Shown here: positions 15,693 to 25,237 of the stretch, piece by piece
Layout: every line of letters begins with the position of its first letter
How positions within the stretch are numbered: position 1 is the stretch's first letter
Assembly (NCBI GenBank): GCA_964436125.1
Contig: CAYTBT010000016.1
Coordinates: forward strand, 4,260-68,259
DNA length: 64,000 nt
Direction: 5' to 3'
DNA from: CAYRFF01 sp964436125
GTDB lineage: Bacteria > Bacteroidota > Bacteroidia > Chitinophagales > Saprospiraceae
Position numbers and translations under genes: made by a program
The notes under the pieces: generated by a model
The model's input: the letters and a program-made list of their open reading frames with translations, nothing else
Told to the model about the DNA's origin: nothing
Database searches by the model: none

Positions 15693-17570
15693 ATGTTGAA
15701 TCAATTGTGGCTCGTACCGGCTTTACCACTCATCAGTTTCCTGATATTGGCACTTTTTGGCAAGAAATTGGGAAAGGCTGGAGGTGTATTAGGCACTTTA
15801 TCCGTAGGATTATCTGCACTCATTACCTTAATTATAGGCATCGGCTTTCTGAACGCCCCTCCGGCCGGCGGCTTTTACGAGCAGACATTATGGACTTGGT
15901 TCAGCGTAGCGGGCTTTGAGCCATCGATAACATTACACCTCGATTCATTGTCGATGGTATTTATCTTTGTCATCACCTTTGTAGGATTTCTCATCCATTG
16001 GTTTTCGACAGAGTATATGGAAGGCGATGATGAATATCCACTTTTCTTTGCCTATATGAATCTCTTTGTTTTCTCCATGTTGATGCTAGTCTTGGCCAAT
16101 GATCTTCTCCTTGTTTATTTTGGCTGGGAAGGTGTCGGTCTCTGCAGTTATCTTCTCATCGGTTTCTGGTACAAGAATCCATATAATAACTATGCGGCAA
16201 GGAAAGCCTTCATTGTTACGCGTGTGGGAGACACTGCAATGTTGCTAGGCTTATTTTTACTAGTACGGGATTTCAACACTTTAAATATTCATGAAATACT
16301 AAACTCTGCCGGTGATGTATGGACGACCGGTGGATCCAGTGTCTTCTGGGCAAGTCTTTTATTACTCGGTGGTGCTTGTGGTAAGTCAGCACAATTACCG
16401 CTCCAGACCTGGCTGCCTGATGCCATGGCCGGACCTACTCCGGTATCGGCTTTAATTCACGCAGCAACGATGGTAACTGCGGGTGTTTACCTGATCGCAA
16501 GGACGCATGTCCTCTTTGAGATGGCACCTATTGTTCAGACCACAGTTGCAGTAATCGGTGTAGCGACCTTATTTATTGCGGGATTTGCTGCACTAGCACA
16601 GAACGATATAAAAAAGGTACTCGCCTACTCGACCATCAGTCAGATCGGTTATATGTTCCTTGCACTCGGCGTGGGTGCATGGTCGGCGGGTATTTTCCAT
16701 TTCATGACACATGCCTTCTTTAAAGCATTGCTTTTCCTCGGTGCAGGTGCGGTAATACTCGCCATGCATCACGAGCAAGATATGTTTAAAATGGGTGGCT
16801 TACGCAAAAAGCTTCCGGTGGTATTCTGGACATTTCTCTTCGGTGCGGGTGCCCTTGCTTCAATCCCCTTAATCACTGCCGGATTCTACAGTAAGGATCA
16901 GATACTGTTTTTCTCGCTCGTTTCTGACAAGGGAAGCTTCTGGTTGTGGATATTTGCTTTTATCGGAGCCTTCATCACGGCATTATACACCTTCAGAATG
17001 GTTTTCCTTACCTTTTTCGGGGAGGCCAAGATGGAAGTAGATCACAAGCCAAGGATGAACTTCAAGATCCCCTTAATCATCCTGGGGATTTTATCCCTGA
17101 TTGCAGGATTTGTAGAGCTCCCGCATGCCTGGGCACACTTCACTCCATTTTCAGACTTCGTTAATGAAACATTGCCTGCCATTCATTTGCCGGAAGGCAT
17201 AGCAAGTAAAGAAATAATGTTGCAAGTAATCACAGGTCTCGTCGCATTAATCGGTGTATTTATAGCCTGGAGAATTTACGGAAAGAATCAGAAAGAGAGT
17301 TACGCATGGGAGCAATCCGGACTTTATGGGTTTTTCTTCAAAGGCTGGATGTTTGATCAATTATATGATGCCGTGCTCGTCAATCCTATCGTATGGTTGT
17401 CCAAGCTTGACAAGCACGATTTCATTGACAAGATATACGGTGCCATAGGCGATATAAACTTAGGAATAAATAATTTACTCAGCCGCGCACAGAACGGACG
17501 CTTACGGTTTTACATAGGCGGGATAGCACTCGGTGCGGTTGTTGCATTAACAATAGCTTTACTTATATGA
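15693..17570 (+). CDS. nuoL: NADH-quinone oxidoreductase subunit L
   Basis: NuoL/ND5 is the distal antiporter-like proton-pumping subunit. Core motifs are seen: YFGWEGVGLCSYLLIGFW with the key Glu, GKSAQLPLQTWLPDAMAGPTPVSALIHAATMV with the broken helix and Lys, and STISQIGYMFLALG. The C-terminal third contains the lateral helix region that runs along the membrane arm. The 625-residue length is typical. Its stop overlaps the nuoM start (ATGA). A variant of the 14-base tag motif lies at 17185-17198, encoding LPEG. Confidence 0.97.
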   Translation: MLNQLWLVPALPLISFLILALFGKKLGKAGGVLGTLSVGLSALITLIIGIGFLNAPPAGGFYEQTLWTWFSVAGFEPSITLHLDSLSMVFIFVITFVGFLIHWFSTEYMEGDDEYPLFFAYMNLFVFSMLMLVLANDLLLVYFGWEGVGLCSYLLIGFWYKNPYNNYAARKAFIVTRVGDTAMLLGLFLLVRDFNTLNIHEILNSAGDVWTTGGSSVFWASLLLLGGACGKSAQLPLQTWLPDAMAGPTPVSALIHAATMVTAGVYLIARTHVLFEMAPIVQTTVAVIGVATLFIAGFAALAQNDIKKVLAYSTISQIGYMFLALGVGAWSAGIFHFMTHAFFKALLFLGAGAVILAMHHEQDMFKMGGLRKKLPVVFWTFLFGAGALASIPLITAGFYSKDQILFFSLVSDKGSFWLWIFAFIGAFITALYTFRMVFLTFFGEAKMEVDHKPRMNFKIPLIILGILSLIAGFVELPHAWAHFTPFSDFVNETLPAIHLPEGIASKEIMLQVITGLVALIGVFIAWRIYGKNQKESYAWEQSGLYGFFFKGWMFDQLYDAVLVNPIVWLSKLDKHDFIDKIYGAIGDINLGINNLLSRAQNGRLRFYIGGIALGAVVALTIALLI

Positions 17571-19135
17571 TACTATTATGCCTGATACTTATATTGATGC
17601 TGGGAGGCGGTCTCGCGTGGATCGTCGGTAAGTGGAGTAAGCCTGCGAGTAAATGGATAGCGTTTATCGCTACCTTAATCGATTTTATCATCGTGATAGG
17701 CGTGTGGATAAACAATCCGGGAGTCCTCGGAAGTATCGGGGATGAAGGTGGCTGGTTAATTCATTATCAAGTGAACTGGATTCCACAGATAGGAGCGAGT
17801 TTTCATCTTGCTCTCGATGGACTCAGCCTGGTAATGGTGGCATTGACGCTCTTTATCGGATTTATCGCCGTACTCGTATCTTATAAAGAAATACAAGACC
17901 GACAGGGCTTTTATTATTTTAATATTCTATGGCTTCTTGCCGGCATCATCGGTGTTTTTCTCTCCATGGATTTATTGCTCTTCTACTTTTTCTGGGAGAT
18001 TATGTTGATTCCGATGTTCTTTATTCTCGGTATCTGGGGATATGAAAAGCGGAAATCGGCTTCCATTAAGTTTTTCATCTTTACTCAGTTGAGCGGACTC
18101 TTTATGCTCCTCGGGATATTGGGGCTCTATTTTATTCATGGTTTTAATACAGGCACCTACACATTCGATTATTTTGATTTACTCGGCACGAGTATTTCAT
18201 CCGGCATAGGATTCTGGTTAATGTGTGGTTTCCTCGTCGCCTTTCTTGTAAAGCTGCCGGCATTTCCTTTCCATAGTTGGTTGCCAGATGCTTATGTGCA
18301 TTCTCCGACGGGTGGAACAGTTATCCTGGCGGGTCTGATGACTAAGACAGCTGCTTATGGGATGTTGAGATTTGTCTTGCCCTTATTTCCGGAAGCTTCC
18401 GCAAATATTGCGCCTCTAATGATGGTTCTCGGTGTAATCGGAATCCTGTATGGCGCCAAGGTGGCTTATGCACAGACAGACTTTAAGCGCTTGATAGCTT
18501 TCTCCAGTATCGCGCACATGGGTTTTATCGTCATCGGAGTATTTGCCTTTAATAGCCTTGCTTATCAAGGTACTATTATGGAAATGCTCGCTCACGGTAT
18601 AAGCATCAGCGCATTATTTATTATTGCAGGTGCTTTACGCGAGCGCACAGGTGTAAGAGATATGGATCAGATGGGGCAATTCTGGAAGCAAATGCCCGGT
18701 ATGGGAGGCATTACGGTGATATTCGTCATGGCTTCCCTAGGTTTACCGGGACTCGCCAATTTCGTTGCAGAATTCCTCATCCTCGCAGGTGTATTTAAAG
18801 TAAGTATGCTGTGGTCAACACTCGCTACAATAGGACTTATTTCTTCCATGATATACTCACTCGTTATCCTGCAGAAGATATTTTACGGAAAAAGCCATTC
18901 CGAGAAGACATCGCTACGTGATTTCTCTTTCAGAGAGTACTTTGTCATGGCTTGCCTTGTAGTGGCGATTTTCTGGCTTGGAATATTCCCACAGAAAGTG
19001 ATTGATACAGTAGATCCAGCTGTACAAAAGATTGAAAAACACATGGACCTCGGTGCTCTTATGGATGCACATAAGAACGATGTCGGTGTTATTATGATGA
19101 AAACGAATAAAGTACAAGAACAAGATGCTGAGTAA
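17567..19135 (+). CDS. nuoM: NADH-quinone oxidoreductase subunit M
   Basis: NuoM/ND4 is the central antiporter-like subunit. Key motifs are LLLFYFFWEIMLIPMFFILG with the conserved Glu, VKLPAFPFHSWLPDAYVHSP with the Lys, and SSIAHMGFIVIGVF. The protein has about 14 hydrophobic helices. A perfect copy of the tag motif GCTTCCGCAAAT lies inside the gene at 18395-18406 and encodes part of EASANIA, at a poorly conserved position. The gene overlaps both nuoL and nuoN by a few bases. Confidence 0.97.
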   Translation: MILLCLILILMLGGGLAWIVGKWSKPASKWIAFIATLIDFIIVIGVWINNPGVLGSIGDEGGWLIHYQVNWIPQIGASFHLALDGLSLVMVALTLFIGFIAVLVSYKEIQDRQGFYYFNILWLLAGIIGVFLSMDLLLFYFFWEIMLIPMFFILGIWGYEKRKSASIKFFIFTQLSGLFMLLGILGLYFIHGFNTGTYTFDYFDLLGTSISSGIGFWLMCGFLVAFLVKLPAFPFHSWLPDAYVHSPTGGTVILAGLMTKTAAYGMLRFVLPLFPEASANIAPLMMVLGVIGILYGAKVAYAQTDFKRLIAFSSIAHMGFIVIGVFAFNSLAYQGTIMEMLAHGISISALFIIAGALRERTGVRDMDQMGQFWKQMPGMGGITVIFVMASLGLPGLANFVAEFLILAGVFKVSMLWSTLATIGLISSMIYSLVILQKIFYGKSHSEKTSLRDFSFREYFVMACLVVAIFWLGIFPQKVIDTVDPAVQKIEKHMDLGALMDAHKNDVGVIMMKTNKVQEQDAE

Positions 19136-20567
19136 TGTTAACTTAGGGCTTTTGCTCCCTCATATAATCCTTGCCGTAGCTGCAGTTATTGTGATGTTAT
19201 CAATTGCAGTAAAAAGGAATCATCAAGTGACCTATGTCTTGACCTTGATAGGTACAATCGTGGCATTCGGCTCTCTATTTTATTTGCCGGAAGGCTCACA
19301 TAGGGTAACTACACTCTTTATTGTCGATGGATTCAGCATCTTTTTTACAGGCCTTGTATTACTGGCAAGCTTAGTCGTGGGTATCTATGCCTTCCCCTAT
19401 TTGAAGAATCGCAATGAGGTGGAGCAAAAAGAGGAATTTTATGTCCTCCTTCTGCTTGCCACCGTGGGAGCGATATCAATGGTTATAAGTAATCATTTCA
19501 TCTCCTTCCTCCTCTCACTGGAAGTGATGAACGTCTCTTTATTTGCCCTGATAAGCTATCTCAAGAAGTCCAAGATTTCAATTGAAGCCGGCGTAAAGTA
19601 CTTAATTATGGCCGGTGTATCTTCAGCAATATTGCTGTTTGGATTTGCACTGATATATGCACAGACGGGTGCTATGGAACTCAGTGCGATGGCCGATAGC
19701 CTGGGAACCAACGGCGATAGCATTATTTTTATCGCTGGCATGGCTCTCGTTGTAGTAGGAATAGGATTTGAGCTGGCTCTCGTTCCATTCCACTTCTGGA
19801 CACCAGATATCTATTCCGGCGCATCTGCACCTGTGGCGACATTTGTCTCTACGATTGCCAAGGGGAGTGTATTTGCATTTCTTATTCGATTATATACCGA
19901 TCTCAATGGAGATGCTCATAATAGCGTGTGGATAACATTTGCTGTGCTTGCAATTGCCTCGATGCTTATCGGAAACTGGCTCGCCTTGCAACAAAATAAT
20001 ATTAAACGACTGCTCGCCTATTCTTCCGTAGGCCACCTGGGTTATATGATCGTCGCTCTGCTAGCGGCAAGCGTGTCCGGTGTGGAAGCAGCAGCATTTT
20101 ACCTTGTCGCATATTTTATCAGTATGCTTGCGGCATTCGGGATCGTTTCCTACTTATCACAGAAAGATGGCGAACTCATCAAGGTCGATGATTATCGCGG
20201 TTTATTCTGGCGCAGACCTTGGATTGCGGCATTATTTGCCGGTGTGTTACTTTCCCTGGCGGGTATTCCACTGACAGCAGGCTTTCTCGGTAAATTCTAC
20301 CTCCTTTTTGCAGGAGTTGATAAAAGTTTGTGGCTTCTCGTTATCGTACTTGTTGTCGGAAGTAGTATCGGTTTATTCTATTATTTACGGGTTGTCATCG
20401 CATTATTTTCAGGCAGAGAAGAAAATCAAACTCGCTTAAGCGCAGGTGGGCATTCTATCCTTGCCGGCCTGGCCTTAATCAGTCTCTTTTTCCTCCTTTT
20501 CTGGGTCGGTATGTTTCCATCGGGACTTGTGGATGTGATTCAGAACCTAGTAGGGACAGTGATGTAG
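19125..20567 (+). CDS. nuoN: NADH-quinone oxidoreductase subunit N
   Basis: NuoN/ND2 is the proximal antiporter-like subunit and ends the operon. Motifs are LSLEVMNVSLFALISY with the conserved Glu, ELALVPFHFWTPDIYSGASAP, and LLAYSSVGHLGYMIVAL. The start overlaps the end of nuoM by 11 bases. After its stop there is no clear hairpin terminator before the tryptophanase promoter region. Confidence 0.96.
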   Translation: MLSNVNLGLLLPHIILAVAAVIVMLSIAVKRNHQVTYVLTLIGTIVAFGSLFYLPEGSHRVTTLFIVDGFSIFFTGLVLLASLVVGIYAFPYLKNRNEVEQKEEFYVLLLLATVGAISMVISNHFISFLLSLEVMNVSLFALISYLKKSKISIEAGVKYLIMAGVSSAILLFGFALIYAQTGAMELSAMADSLGTNGDSIIFIAGMALVVVGIGFELALVPFHFWTPDIYSGASAPVATFVSTIAKGSVFAFLIRLYTDLNGDAHNSVWITFAVLAIASMLIGNWLALQQNNIKRLLAYSSVGHLGYMIVALLAASVSGVEAAAFYLVAYFISMLAAFGIVSYLSQKDGELIKVDDYRGLFWRRPWIAALFAGVLLSLAGIPLTAGFLGKFYLLFAGVDKSLWLLVIVLVVGSSIGLFYYLRVVIALFSGREENQTRLSAGGHSILAGLALISLFFLLFWVGMFPSGLVDVIQNLVGTVM

Positions 20568-20691
20568 TATTGTGCATAGAATATATGTTCACCGGCTAGT
20601 CTTTGTCATCTCTCAAGTAATTTAAAGGGTAATTTTATCGCTATCGACTTCAGCTGGCTTCACATTCTCTGACTTTCCGATTAAAGACATA

Positions 20692-20722
20692 TTTGTCCTT
20701 TTTAAAAAAATACTTAACTTCA
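20692..20722 (+). promoter_or_regulatory. probable promoter of the tryptophanase gene
   Basis: TTTG at 20692-20695 and TAACTTCA at 20715-20722 are separated by 19 bases, matching the -33/-7 layout with a weaker -7 box. The ATG at 20742 is about 20 bases downstream. Confidence 0.4.
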
Positions 20723-20741
20723 TTGCATAAAAAGTGTAATT

Positions 20742-22121
20742 ATGCAATTCAAAACGATAATAGAGCCATTCAAAATCAAAGCCGTTGAACCCATACGTAT
20801 TTCAACGCAAGAAGAGCGGAAAGCATTCATCAAGGAGGCACATTTTAATCCCTTTCTCCTCCACTCAAAGGATGTCATCATCGACCTCCTCACCGATAGC
20901 GGCACCGCTGCAATGAGTAGTAATCAATGGGCGGGAATCCTCAATGGCGATGAATCTTATGCCGGTTCGCAGAGTTGGGAGCATCTTCAGGCAGAGATTC
21001 ACGATCTCACCGGCTTCCCCCACATTCTACCGACCCACCAAGGTCGAGCAGCAGAACGGATTCTATACAGCTATTTAGGTGGTAAGGAGAAAATATTTAT
21101 CAGCAATACGCACTTTGACACCACACGGGCCAATATCGAGTTCAGCGGCGCTGAAGCTATTGATATTCCTTGCACGGAGGCCTCAGATCACGAGTCCGAC
21201 TACCCATTTAAAGGGAATATAAACCTGGACAAACTCATATCCTTACTCGACAAGCACAATTCAGAAGATATCGGAGCAGTCATCCTCACCCTTACCAATA
21301 ATACCGGTGGTGGACAGCCTGTAAGCATGGAAAATGCACGCAGGGTATCAGAAATATGCAGTCAACACGATGTTTTATTCATCCTCGACTGTTGCCGCAT
21401 AGCTGAAAATTCATATTTTATCAAACACCGTGAATCGCACTATGCAGAAAAAAGTTATCGCAGCATCGCACAAGAAATGTTCTCTCTCGCCGATGGTTGC
21501 GTTATGAGTGCCAAGAAAGATGCAATTGTAAATATCGGAGGATTTCTTGCATTAAAAGATGAAGTACTCGCCGAGGCATGCACCAATCTGCTTATCATCA
21601 CCGAGGGCTTTTCTACTTATGGCGGCCTGGCAGGACGCGACATGGAAGCAATAGCAATCGGCCTGCGAGAAGTATTTGATGATGATTACCTCAATTATCG
21701 CATTAAAAGTACGGCATATCTCGGCGAGCGTCTCCGCAACAAGGGCGTTCCCGTGCTCTACCCTATCGGTGGGCACGCAGTTTATATCGATGCCGGGCTC
21801 CTCTATCCGCACATTCCTCCAGAGCAATATCCCGGCCAAGCCCTTGTCTGTGAACTGTATAAAATCGGTGGAATCCGCGCGGTGGAAATCGGGTCTGTGA
21901 TGTTTGGGAAATACGATAAAAATGGCAAGCTTATTCCCGCTCCCGATGAACTTGTACGCCTTGCGATTCCCAGAAGAGTTTATACGCAGAGTCATATAGA
22001 TTACGTGATTGAGGTATTTGATGAGATCTTGAAGAAGAAAGCTTCCGCAAATGGCTTACGCATCACGCAAGAACCGAAATTCCTCCGCCATTTTACAGCT
22101 CATTTTGAAGAATTACAATAA
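20742..22121 (+). CDS. tnaA: tryptophanase (tryptophan indole-lyase)
   Basis: This PLP enzyme splits L-tryptophan to indole, pyruvate and ammonia. The PLP lysine is Lys259 in MSAKKDAIV. Asp216 and Arg219 in FILDCCRIAENSYFIK bind the cofactor ring and phosphate environment. Choice between tryptophanase and tyrosine phenol-lyase rests on GIRAVEIGS, where tyrosine phenol-lyase has Arg in place of this Ile, and on Asp126 in HFDTTRA; both favour tryptophanase. No tnaC-type leader peptide or Trp permease is adjacent. A perfect tag motif (22041-22052) encodes KASANG near the C-terminus, inside a variable linker. Confidence 0.92.
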   Translation: MQFKTIIEPFKIKAVEPIRISTQEERKAFIKEAHFNPFLLHSKDVIIDLLTDSGTAAMSSNQWAGILNGDESYAGSQSWEHLQAEIHDLTGFPHILPTHQGRAAERILYSYLGGKEKIFISNTHFDTTRANIEFSGAEAIDIPCTEASDHESDYPFKGNINLDKLISLLDKHNSEDIGAVILTLTNNTGGGQPVSMENARRVSEICSQHDVLFILDCCRIAENSYFIKHRESHYAEKSYRSIAQEMFSLADGCVMSAKKDAIVNIGGFLALKDEVLAEACTNLLIITEGFSTYGGLAGRDMEAIAIGLREVFDDDYLNYRIKSTAYLGERLRNKGVPVLYPIGGHAVYIDAGLLYPHIPPEQYPGQALVCELYKIGGIRAVEIGSVMFGKYDKNGKLIPAPDELVRLAIPRRVYTQSHIDYVIEVFDEILKKKASANGLRITQEPKFLRHFTAHFEELQ

Positions 22122-22147
22122 ACCATTTAAAGAATTCCACTCTACTT

Positions 22148-22663
22148 ATGGCTACACATAAAATTAATCACGCAGATAATAATGCTCAGAATGTCCTCAA
22201 AACACCGGATTATTCTGAAACTATAAAAACGGAAGTTGTCTGCCCCAATGATACTAATCCCATGGATATTCTCCAGGGTGGTCGCCTGGTCCAGTGGATG
22301 GATATCGCTGCCGCTGTCACCGCTCAGACCCATACTGAAGGAGTATGCGTTACGGCATCCATCGATAAAGTCCTTTTCTCCAATGCCGCTAAAGTCGGCG
22401 ATATCCTTACGATCAAAGCCCGGATTACACGCACATTTAAAACATCGATGGAAATACGAGTTGAAGCAGCAAAAAGAGACATCTATTCACATAAATCACA
22501 GCCGCTGAGCCTTGCTTATTTCACATTCGTAGCCATAGATGAAAATGCACAGAAAAGACAAGTCCCACCACTCATAATCGAGTCAGAAAATGACAAAATA
22601 GCTCATAGACAAGCAGGAGAACGAAAAGAAAAGCAATTAAAAGAAGCAAAAAAGAGCATCTGA
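22148..22663 (+). CDS. acyl-CoA thioesterase, hotdog fold (YciA/BFIT-like)
   Basis: A single hotdog domain occupies residues about 25-145. The motif PNDTNPMDILQGGRLVQWMD, with Asn/Asp and Gly before the central helix, is typical of the acyl-CoA hydrolases that use one catalytic Asp or Asn. It would cleave acyl-CoA to free acid and CoA. The C-terminus is a charged coiled tail (AGERKEKQLKEAKKS). It starts 26 bases after tnaA on the same strand and may share its transcript. Physiological substrate unknown. Confidence 0.85.
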   Translation: MATHKINHADNNAQNVLKTPDYSETIKTEVVCPNDTNPMDILQGGRLVQWMDIAAAVTAQTHTEGVCVTASIDKVLFSNAAKVGDILTIKARITRTFKTSMEIRVEAAKRDIYSHKSQPLSLAYFTFVAIDENAQKRQVPPLIIESENDKIAHRQAGERKEKQLKEAKKSI

Positions 22664-23221
22664 CCCATCGGAAAAGTCCGTAGAATTTATATGGATACAG
22701 CTTAAAACAATATGAGTCGGTGAGCGGCTTCGCCGCAGTCGTGAGTCGGGTAATCGGTAACGGGTGAAGGGTAATCGGCTCATTGTTCATTAGCCATTGG
22801 CCATTAGCTGATTACGTTATATGCTATTGAGTTGAAAAGTTGAAAAGTTGAAAAGTTGAAGCAATCCATAATTCATAATCCATAATTCATCACTCATTAT
22901 CCATTGTTCATTGCTCATTGTTCATTAGCCATTGTTCATTGCTCATTGTCCATTGCTCATTGCTCATTGACAGGAGGATTGAGGTATAATCAGCTCTTAA
23001 ATTTTTGAGAAATCAAGAAAATATGGCTATCCCATTGACTAAAACCGGAAAGAAGTGTACTGATATAAGAAATATCAGAACCATGTCAGGAAAAACATTA
23101 TTTTTACAACATTAGACAGCAAGATAATGTGATGTGTCATCTGGCTTAATTTCTATTGGTTCATGTATAAGTATTATAAGCAGCGGCCATTGCATAAGCT
23201 GATAATTATAAAATAAGTATT
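22664..23221. repeat. minisatellite patch, locus 1
   Basis: The gap holds no gene. In order it contains a GCGGC-TTC-GCCGC hairpin (about 22720), TAATCGGTAACGGGT-type units (22747-22779), CATTGTTCATTAGC-type units, three and a half units of GTTGAAAA (22831-22862), ATAATTCATAATCC units (22868-22900), and about eight units around CATTGTTCATTGCT (22900-22971). The same modules occur in the opposite orientation at 57873-58190. From 22975 to 23221 I see only AT-rich sequence leading to the next gene. Confidence 0.8.
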
Positions 23222-24949
23222 ATGCGCTATCTCACTTTTCTATTGTTCGTAGGAATAATGACTTTAAGTCTATCATGCTCTGAAGGGACAGCTGAACAAG
23301 GCATTTATACCCGGTCAACAATTCAGGCATATTCCTATAAATCGACAAAATCAATTGTCGTTGATTCTGCGGCGGTTGTAAGTGCTCACCCTCTTGCCAG
23401 TCAGATAGGCATATCAATTCTACGACAAGGCGGCAATGCCGTCGATGCTTCTATCGCTGTTCAATACGCCCTCGCCGTAGTTTATCCACGTGCCGGAAAC
23501 CTTGGCGGCGGTGGATTTATGGTTCTCCATACAGCTGCAGGAGAATCATATAGCATCGATTTCAGAGAAAAAGCCCCTGCTGCTGCATTCCGCGATATGT
23601 ATCTCGATAGTACGGGGCAAGTCCTTCCCAGGAAAAGTCTCGATGGACATCTTGCACCGGGCGTGCCGGGAACGGTAGCCGGCATATTCCTGGCACACGA
23701 TAAATGGGGAAAATTACCGATGAAAAAGCTTATTGCACCAGCGATAAAACTGGCTGAAGAGGGATTTGCGGTAACGCAAGAAGAAGCGGAATACCTTAAT
23801 AGATTCCGAGATGATTTCTTAAAGTATAATACGGTAAGGCCCACGGCATTTGTGAAAGCTGAACCATGGAAGGCAGGAGATACATTAATTCAGAAGGACC
23901 TCGCACGTACATTGGAACGTATCGCACTCCATGGGAAAGCGGGCTTTTACGGCGGTGAGACAGCTAAGCTTATCCTTGAGGAAATGCAACGCGGGAATGG
24001 AATTATCACATTACAGGACTTAAAGGCATACAAGGCCGTGCTACGTAAGCCGAGAGAATTTGATTACGAAGGCTACCGTATCGTGGCCATGGGCCTTCCA
24101 TCCAGCGGTGGCATTCTCTTACAGCAAATGCTCGGTATGCTTGAACCCTATGAACTGAGTAAAATGGGCTATCACAGCCCGGAAACTATCAATCATGTCG
24201 TTGAAGCAGAACGACGAGCTTATGCCGATAGAAGTGAATACCTCGGTGACCCGGATTATGAGGATATTCCGGTGAACCGATTGATCTCTGATAACTACAT
24301 TTCACACAGAATGGATGATTTTGTCCCGGGAAAGGCCGGAAACAGTAAAAATATCCACCCGGGTTTAAAAGAAAGTGAACAGACCACACATCTCTCTATC
24401 CTTGACAAATATGGCAATGCCGTATCGATCACGACAACCTTAAACACCAACTACGGAAGCAGAGTACTCGTCGGCCATGCCGGATTCTTTCTGAATAATG
24501 AAATGAATGATTTCAGTGCCAAGCCCGGGACACCCAATGTCTATGGATTACTAGGAACCGATGTCAATGCTATTGAAGCCGGTAAAAGAATGCTCAGCTC
24601 AATGACACCGACCATCGTACTCAAGGACGATAAACCTTTTATGGTCGTCGGTACTCCGGGCGGCAGTACTATTATTACCTCTGTCTTGCAGAGTATATTG
24701 AATATCGTCAATTTCAATTTATCTGCTGAAGAGGCTGTCAATAAACCGAAATATCATCATCAGTGGTATCCGGACGTGATATTCGTTGAAAAGAATTTTC
24801 CGGAGGAAATCAGAGTAGAATTGCAAGAGATGGGCTATACAATTAAAGAAAGAAATTCCATAGGTCGTACCGAATTAATCCTTGTTAAAGATGGAAAAAT
24901 CTATGCCGTAGGCGATATACGCGGGGATGATAGTGCCTCGGGTTACTGA
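23222..24949 (+). CDS. ggt: gamma-glutamyltransferase, lipoprotein
   Basis: Ggt cleaves the gamma-glutamyl bond of glutathione and related compounds outside the cytoplasm, and matures by self-cleavage into two chains. The N-terminus is a lipoprotein signal (MRYLTFLLFVGIMTLSLSC, Cys19). The nucleophile Thr that begins the small chain is in EQTTHLSILDKYGNAVS, near residue 388. AGNLGGGGFMV, RAYADRSEYLGDP and VVGTPGGSTIITSVLQ are family motifs. The 575-residue length is normal. A tag-like variant lies near 23765. Confidence 0.95.
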   Translation: MRYLTFLLFVGIMTLSLSCSEGTAEQGIYTRSTIQAYSYKSTKSIVVDSAAVVSAHPLASQIGISILRQGGNAVDASIAVQYALAVVYPRAGNLGGGGFMVLHTAAGESYSIDFREKAPAAAFRDMYLDSTGQVLPRKSLDGHLAPGVPGTVAGIFLAHDKWGKLPMKKLIAPAIKLAEEGFAVTQEEAEYLNRFRDDFLKYNTVRPTAFVKAEPWKAGDTLIQKDLARTLERIALHGKAGFYGGETAKLILEEMQRGNGIITLQDLKAYKAVLRKPREFDYEGYRIVAMGLPSSGGILLQQMLGMLEPYELSKMGYHSPETINHVVEAERRAYADRSEYLGDPDYEDIPVNRLISDNYISHRMDDFVPGKAGNSKNIHPGLKESEQTTHLSILDKYGNAVSITTTLNTNYGSRVLVGHAGFFLNNEMNDFSAKPGTPNVYGLLGTDVNAIEAGKRMLSSMTPTIVLKDDKPFMVVGTPGGSTIITSVLQSILNIVNFNLSAEEAVNKPKYHHQWYPDVIFVEKNFPEEIRVELQEMGYTIKERNSIGRTELILVKDGKIYAVGDIRGDDSASGY

Positions 24950-25064
24950 TCAGGTACAATCCTGCATTTATTGCTGATTATTCCCGGAATATGCAATACT
25001 CCAGAGGTAAATCAGTAAAAATATAGCTGAAAATGAGATTTAATAGATGCGGAGGAAAAACAAG

Positions 25065-25137
25065 TGACTCCGTTGGGATTCGAACCCAAGACCCTCTGAT
25101 TAAAAGTCAGATGCTCTACCAACTGAGCTACGGAGTC
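25065..25137 (-). tRNA. tRNA-Lys (anticodon TTT)
   Basis: The 73-nt cloverleaf on the minus strand has acceptor stem GACTCCG/CGGAGTC, D-arm with AGCTCAGTTGGTAGAGC, anticodon stem TCTGA/TCAGA with loop CTTTTAA (anticodon TTT), and T-arm GGGTTCGAATCCC. The discriminator is A and no CCA is encoded. A TATCTTTG -7 box lies just upstream. Confidence 0.97.
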
Positions 25138-25162
25138 AAATGCACTGTTTTAAACAGCGGTG

Positions 25163-25192
25163 CAAAGATATGATTAATTTAAGTTTCTCAAA
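25163..25192 (-). promoter_or_regulatory. promoter of tRNA-Lys
   Basis: On the minus strand TTTG (25189-25192) and TATCTTTG (25163-25170) are 18 bases apart. The tRNA 5' end follows 26 bases after the -7 box. Confidence 0.7.
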
Positions 25193-25237
25193 ACTTCATT
25201 ATAATTTTTTAAAAAATAAGTTTCCCACACATCCATC

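Noticed and set aside
22780..22975. CRISPR array
   Set aside because: Units are short, adjacent and vary continuously; there are no unique spacers of constant length and no cas genes.
23022..23115. 30-codon frame before ggt (MAIPLTKTGKK...)
   Set aside because: Short, no family pattern, no conserved spacing to ggt.
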